64,000 nt of DNA, taken from contig NZ_BAIZ01000009.1 in NCBI RefSeq assembly GCF_000613445.1, positions 27,509-91,508 of the forward strand, given 5' to 3'. The position numbers and the translations under genes were made by a program. Positions 58,977 to 64,000 of the stretch are shown one piece after another. The notes beneath the pieces are model-generated. The model saw only the letters and a list, made by a program, of their open reading frames with translations, did not search any database and had not been told where the DNA came from. The stretch's first letter is position 1. Every line of letters starts with the position of its first letter. The stretch is from Hoylesella shahii DSM 15611 = JCM 12083. Its GTDB lineage: Bacteria; Bacteroidota; Bacteroidia; Bacteroidales; Bacteroidaceae.

Positions 58977-61106
58977 TCACTTTTTCACCTTTTTTACTTT
59001 TTCACCTCGTTCTAACGGCTTAATCGAAATAGCAAATCCGCCCCCTTTAACAGCCCGTATGCGCAAGTTAGAACGATGCGTAACCGTGCGTTGTTCAATC
59101 ACATAATCAGCCGTAAACTTGTCGATATCTGCCTTGGCACCATCTTTATAGATGGTAGCCAGGTATTTTTTGCCAGGCTCTAAAAAGCTAAGCGACACGT
59201 TAGCCATATGGGCATGCAAGCCAGCCACACAGCCAACAAACCAGTTGGGGCTACCTTTAGCCTTGCGTGCAACGGTGATATACTCGCCTGGTTCGGCCTC
59301 CAGATAGTGTGAGTCGTCCCAATCTACGGCCACATCCTTAATAAATTGGAAAGCGTCGAGATGCTTTTCGTAGTTTTCGGGCAAGTCGGCAGCCATCTGC
59401 AGCGGACTATATAGCACCACGTAGAGCGCCAACTGATTGCACAATGTGGCGCGCATGCGACACTTGTTGTTGGGGTTAACCTTCGAGATGTCGGTTTCGA
59501 AGATGCCAGGCGTATAGTCCATCGGCCCGCCCATCAGTCTAGTGAAGGGCAATATAGCAACGTGCCCTGGGCTACAACCCTCCATGGCGTGAAATTCTGT
59601 GCCTCGTGCCGACTCGTTTCCAATCATATTGGGGTAAGTGCGACACAAGCCTGTGGGCCGAACAGCCTCGTGGGCATTCACCATGATGCGGTGTTTGGCG
59701 GCCTCTTTGATGCAATGCAGATAATGTTCCACCATCCATTGGTCGAAATGATGCCCACCATTAGGGAAGATGTCGCCCACATATCCGCTCTTAACCACGT
59801 CTATGCCATGGCTGTTCATCAGTTTGTAGGCATCATCCAGTTGCCGTTCGTAGTTTAACACGCTGCTCGATGTTTCGTGGTGCATCATCAATTTCACACC
59901 CCGTTCTTGTGCATAAGCCTGCAAACGCTGCAAAGGATAGTCGGGATAAGCCTGTGTAAAACTGTAATTGTGCAGCTTTCGCCAATTGTCTTCCCAACCT
60001 TCGTTCCATCCCTCAACCAGCACTTGCGAAAAGCCATGCCGTGCAGCAAAGTCGATATAACGTTTAACATTGGTGCTATCGGCTCCATGTCGGCCCGTAG
60101 GCTTAAGCTTGGCGAAGTTGGTTTGGCCTAAAACAACAGGCTGATAGTCGGCATAGCTCCACGTGCTCTTACCAGTAATCATCTCCCACCACACGCCAAT
60201 GTATTTCACTGGGTGAATCCACGATGTGTCTTCCAGCTTGCAAGGCTCGTTTAGGTTAAGCGTCAGCTTCGAGTCGAGCAGCGTTCGCGGGTCGTTGCTC
60301 ACCATAATGGTTCGCCAGGGCGTGTTAAATGGGCAGCGTATACAAGCTTTTTGCCCCAGTGCATCGGGCGTTAGGCACGATTCAAACACCATTGTTGTAT
60401 CGTTCAGCACAAGGTGCATGGCCGAATAGTTCACCAAGGCAGCCTCGTGTATGTTGATGTATAGGCCGCCATCGGTTTTCATCAGCAAAGCCGTTTGCAC
60501 CGCAGTAGGTCCAATGGGGCTTTGCGTAGCGTTTGGCGTAACGGCCTTGGGCATACGTTGGCGAATTTCCGAGAGACGCGTTATTTGGTAATCGTATTCG
60601 TTGGTGTCGTAGTCGCCCGCTATCCAGTAGGCCTGGTGGTTGCCGGGCATGGCAAATTGGGTGCGCTCTTCTTTCACAATTACGTTGTCGAGTTGTGGCT
60701 GTCGGGGTAGTTCGTAACGAAATCCCACACCTTCATCGTAGAGACGAAAGCGCACCACCATGTCTCGACAAGCTGCAGTGCGTTCTTTAAAGTGCACAGC
60801 CAGTTCGTTATAACGATTACGTATGGCCGATTTCTCGCCCCAAACAGGTTTCCAAGTCTCATCAAACGACGACGAGTCCACACTGGCTACTTCAAAATTG
60901 GTGAGCAAACTGGGGAAGTTGGCCAGCTCTAGGCCCAGATGCGAGGGTTTCACCACTGGCTCATTGCCATAAAACAATTCGTAGGTGGGCTGCCCCTTGC
61001 TTACGTATGCCCTTAAAGTTAGCTGCCCGTTGGGCGAAGAAATGGTTTGCGCCGCCATTGCTAGCGGAGCAAACCACAAAATCGTAAGCCATCTAAACCA
61101 GGGCAT
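58977..61106 (-). CDS. susB: SusB-like GH97 alpha-glucosidase (inverting type)
   Basis: 709 aa from ATG 61106, which gives signal peptide MPWFRWLTILWFAPLAMA; the in-frame extension to 61277 overlaps malQ and is rejected. Catalytic region: MMHHETSSSVLNYER and VNAHEAVRPTGLCRTYPN carry the two base Glu residues of inverting GH97 enzymes, and ESARGTEF the acid Glu, spaced as in B. thetaiotaomicron SusB. It starts 5 bp after the malQ stop. The last nine residues come from an intruding repeat tract. Releases glucose from maltodextrins. Confidence 0.93.
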   Translation of the reverse strand: MPWFRWLTILWFAPLAMAAQTISSPNGQLTLRAYVSKGQPTYELFYGNEPVVKPSHLGLELANFPSLLTNFEVASVDSSSFDETWKPVWGEKSAIRNRYNELAVHFKERTAACRDMVVRFRLYDEGVGFRYELPRQPQLDNVIVKEERTQFAMPGNHQAYWIAGDYDTNEYDYQITRLSEIRQRMPKAVTPNATQSPIGPTAVQTALLMKTDGGLYINIHEAALVNYSAMHLVLNDTTMVFESCLTPDALGQKACIRCPFNTPWRTIMVSNDPRTLLDSKLTLNLNEPCKLEDTSWIHPVKYIGVWWEMITGKSTWSYADYQPVVLGQTNFAKLKPTGRHGADSTNVKRYIDFAARHGFSQVLVEGWNEGWEDNWRKLHNYSFTQAYPDYPLQRLQAYAQERGVKLMMHHETSSSVLNYERQLDDAYKLMNSHGIDVVKSGYVGDIFPNGGHHFDQWMVEHYLHCIKEAAKHRIMVNAHEAVRPTGLCRTYPNMIGNESARGTEFHAMEGCSPGHVAILPFTRLMGGPMDYTPGIFETDISKVNPNNKCRMRATLCNQLALYVVLYSPLQMAADLPENYEKHLDAFQFIKDVAVDWDDSHYLEAEPGEYITVARKAKGSPNWFVGCVAGLHAHMANVSLSFLEPGKKYLATIYKDGAKADIDKFTADYVIEQRTVTHRSNLRIRAVKGGGFAISIKPLERGEKVKKVKK

Positions 61107-61110
61107 AGAC

Positions 61111-63806
61111 TTATCTGCCGCTTTGTTGAACCATATCCTTAACAGCTGCACAGAAAGGTGCATTGGCCATGAGGTCTTCGATGTTGATGTGCATGCGATA
61201 GCGCCAGTAGTGTCGCGGATTGGCTGGTATATTGATGCGTTCGGCATCGGCGTCGGGCAAACGCAGGTCTTCGTCAATAGCGAGCCAGTCTTGTATGCTC
61301 AGTATGCACAGCATTGAGGGCGAGAGAAGCTGGCGCAAAATAATCTCGCGAGCGAGTAAGCCCGTGAGCGGATGTGGCGCCGGACCGCCCTTATAGAGCA
61401 TCGTGTTGTAGTATTCTTGCGTTCGTTCCCAGTTCTCGTCCCACCACTGGCGCAGCGTTGGCATGTCGTGACTGCTAAATGTGTTTACCGAGCGATAGGG
61501 GAATGTCGAGAGATGGCCAAAGCGCACACGGGGGTCTTTGGGCATCGACTGTACTTCGAGCGAGAGAATGCGTAGTTCGTTCATCACCCACGCCACGCAG
61601 TCGGGCACCATTCCAAGGTCTTCGGCGCATACAAGCATGCCTGTAGCCTCAACCAGTTTGGGCAGTTTCTTCATCGCCTCGTGATACCAGAACTGGTTGT
61701 TGCGACGATAATAGTAGTCGTTGTATATGCGGTTAAACACGGCTTTGTCTTTATCCCATAGGGCTTCGTACACAAAATCGTGCTGCACAGAGATGCGAGG
61801 ATGGAACTTAGAGGGGTCTTTGCGGTCGCGAACAAACAGCACATCGGTTACCAAGCAAAGAGTCCGTCGCGCAACCATTGGTTGGGCTCATCGGTCTTGC
61901 CCTCAAAAGCCTGTTCTATCTTACGTTGCGTGTCGTATTCGGGGCGCAATTCCCAAATGTCATCGTGCAGCGGTTGCAGATAATTGGCCTTCACTTGGTT
62001 GGCGTTTTCGCCAAAAATGCGGTCGAGTACCCAGTCGCTAATAAAAGGACGCGTAAACGCTTCCTCGTTAAAAGGCAGGCCATAGGCTTCTATCTCCTCG
62101 CGCGTCATACCCAGCGAGGGCGAGAATTGCCCCAAAAGGCCATCTACACACGACACGGGAATTTCCCAAATGCGGAAGAAACCCAGCACGTGGTCGATGC
62201 GATAAGCATCAAAAAACTTCGCCATGTTTTGGAAACGACGCACCCACCAGGCGCAATCGTCGCGCAACATCTCGTCCCAGTTGTAGGTTGGGAAACCCCA
62301 GTTCTGACCTTTAACCGAGAAATCGTCGGGCGGAGCACCAGCTTGGCCATTAAGATTGAAGTAATGTGGTTCTGTCCACACGTCGCAACCATTTCTATTC
62401 ACGCCAATAGGAATGTCGCCTTTTAGTATCACACCCTTAGCGCGAGCATATTCGTGAGCTTGGCGCATCTGGGTGTAAAGCAAATACTGAACGAAGTAAT
62501 GGAAAGCCACCTCCTTGTAAGCCTTGGTCGTAGGCGTAGAGAGGGCTTTGCGTTCGGCCTCGTTCCAAGTGTTGTGGTCGGGCCATTGCGCAAAGTTGGC
62601 AGTGCCATGCAAATCGCGAAGATGGCAATACTGAGCGTAGGGCACAAGCCAGCGAGCTTCTTCCTCAAAGAACGTTTTAAATTCGTTTGCCTTCATCATC
62701 TCCTTACCTTCTTGTTCGAAGAGCAACTTGAGATACTCTGTTTTGGCGTTGTTTACACGTTCGTAGTCAATCTGTGGCAGTGCATTTAGTTCTTGTCTCA
62801 ATGTCTCGAATGCCTTACGCTCGTCTTCGTTCTTAAGTAAGGGCAGTGCATTGAGGTCTACATACTGCGGATGAAGGGCAAAAATGCTAATGCAGCTATA
62901 TGGATAAGAGTCGGTCCAGGTGTGCGTTGTGGTGCTATCGTTGATGGGCAGCACCTGCAGCACGCGCTGATTGGTATGCACCACAAAATCTATCATGGTT
63001 TTAAGGTCGCCAAAATCGCCCACGCCAAAGCTGCGTTTGGTGCGCAACGAGAACACGGGCACAAGCGTACCAGCAAAGCGTTCGTCCCAAAAATCGAAGA
63101 AGGCTTGTTGTAAATGGTACACGCATACCTCGTTTTTGTGGATTTGAGGCAACTGCAATTCGCGGTTATACCCCGTCTCCCACATTGGCGCCACGCGGTT
63201 GTTGGCATCAATGGCCACCACCTTCACCGCCACTTGTTGACCTTTTATTTCGTCAAGATTAAGGTCTATGGCCCACTCGCAATCGTTTATCTCGGTCATG
63301 GGCAGCGCACGGCCCAACGACCAAGCCCCAAGGGCGATGTCGTCGCCAACCAAAACCAAACGTTGTGAAGCTCTTAGTTGCGGAGCGCGCACCACAAGGC
63401 GCAGCGTGCGTTCGTAGTCAGAAGCAGGAAGGGGTTGCACTTCGCGGTGTTTAAGGCATTTTGTAAAAGCCGAAGTATATTGATAGGCATCATCGGGGAT
63501 GGCATTCCATTGGTCGTACACGTGGTAGGCGTTGGCCTTCAGCGCCCCAATAGCCAGTCGGTGAGGTTGCAACGTCCACTCTTGGCGTTTAGTGGTGCCT
63601 GCACTATCCACACTGTAGAAATATTGCACGGCACTTTGACAAGTGTCGGGCAATTTATTAATGCAGCAACTCCAGTGCAAACCATCGGTAGTACTCATTC
63701 GGTATTGCGTTGTTAGGCATTCACCGTTGTTGTTATTCGTTACAATGTTCAGCACCAATTCTTCTCCGAAGATGGTCTGGTAATCAATGTTAAAATATAA
63801 ATTCAT
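61111..63806 (-). CDS. malQ: 4-alpha-glucanotransferase MalQ with CBM20-type N-terminal domains; frame broken near 61853
   Basis: About 898 aa when rejoined, from ATG 63806 (MNLYFNIDYQTIFGEEL); the upstream extension to 63845 is less likely. Two starch-binding CBM20-like domains (about 1-110 and 125-235) precede the GH77 barrel: FGVGDFGDLK, nucleophile Asp in YRIDHVLGFFR, acid Glu in VCAEDLGMVP, Asp in FSSHDMPTL. One T restored at ~61853 joins GLFA to LVTDVLFVRDR. It has no signal peptide and acts on maltodextrins in the cytosol. First gene of the starch set. 63807-64000 shows no gene. Confidence 0.93.
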
Positions 63807-64000
63807 AGACTCAGGGGTTAGTAAACTAGGCGTAAAGTTAGGCATTATTCATAAGAGGTTTGCGCTTGCGAGGTGGAAATGTTGGTGTTTATTATGCAAA
63901 CGATTGCGCGGGTGCAAACTAAAGGCTAATTTACAAGTTCTCAACAGACTATCGGTTGTTGTTTTTAATGCATGCAGACAATTATAATTAGGGTAATTCA

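Noticed and set aside
1..64000. Prophage, plasmid or integrative element
   Set aside because: No integrase, relaxase, capsid, portal or replication gene was found; only the IS982 sequences are mobile.

Overview
The window looks like a chromosomal segment of a Bacteroidales bacterium, most likely a Prevotella-type organism (Prevotellaceae). The evidence is promoters of the Bacteroidetes TTTG / TAnnTTTG type, a C10 (streptopain/interpain-like) protease with BspA-like leucine-rich repeats, a PorT protein of type IX secretion, a SusA/SusB-like starch set and a MurQ/MurK/NamZ muropeptide set. No phage, plasmid or CRISPR signal was seen. Genus assignment is inference.

Layout. 1-9 kb: BadF-family kinase-like protein, a short candidate sRNA, FHS-family sugar transporter, SLC13 permease, class II fructose-bisphosphate aldolase and a thioredoxin-fold protein without its active cysteines. 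9-27 kb (all minus strand): a scavenging locus for cell-wall amino sugars. It holds two NamZ (DUF1343) exo-muramidases, a SSS symporter, an amidase with a golvesin-type domain, a glycosyltransferase, an AmpG-like MFS transporter, a NagX/DUF5009 membrane acyltransferase, the MurNAc kinase MurK, the MurQ etherase, a beta-lactamase-fold/SGNH fusion and a GH92 mannosidase. 27-35 kb (minus): a housekeeping run hpt-adk-obgE-pgeF, then a tandem-LytM protein, a SUKH protein and a membrane MutS-like ATPase. 35-42 kb: an AT-rich, gene-poor island with an IS982-family element, an internally deleted copy of it, a DUF1648-like membrane protein, and the C10 protease. 42-45.5 kb (plus): NAD(P)HX repair enzyme, DUF4831 protein and a TlpA-like lipoprotein. 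45.6-54.5 kb: TonB-dependent receptor, ferredoxin, PorT, a split 5'-nucleotidase pair, rplS, tRNA-Met, a START-like protein and an orphan ORF. 54.8-64 kb (minus): malQ-susB-pulA-susA for starch or glycogen breakdown.

Two points colour the whole reading. First, eleven genes, including the normally essential obgE and fba, are broken at fifteen places, and every break is repaired by adding back one base, nearly always in a short homopolymer. This looks like systematic one-base deletion error rather than gene decay, so these genes are annotated over their full span. Second, two intergenic loci 40 kb apart (about 133-752 and 40897-41613) share a collinear set of identical motifs around an array of six or seven degenerate CAAAACGCA units on an exact 22-bp period. 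This is the best candidate here for an undescribed element.

Other repeat families are low-complexity tracts (GAGTTAAGGA, AAACTTACAAACTCAT, CTTTTCAC types) between carbohydrate genes, two of which run into gene 3' ends, and four small GC-rich palindromes.
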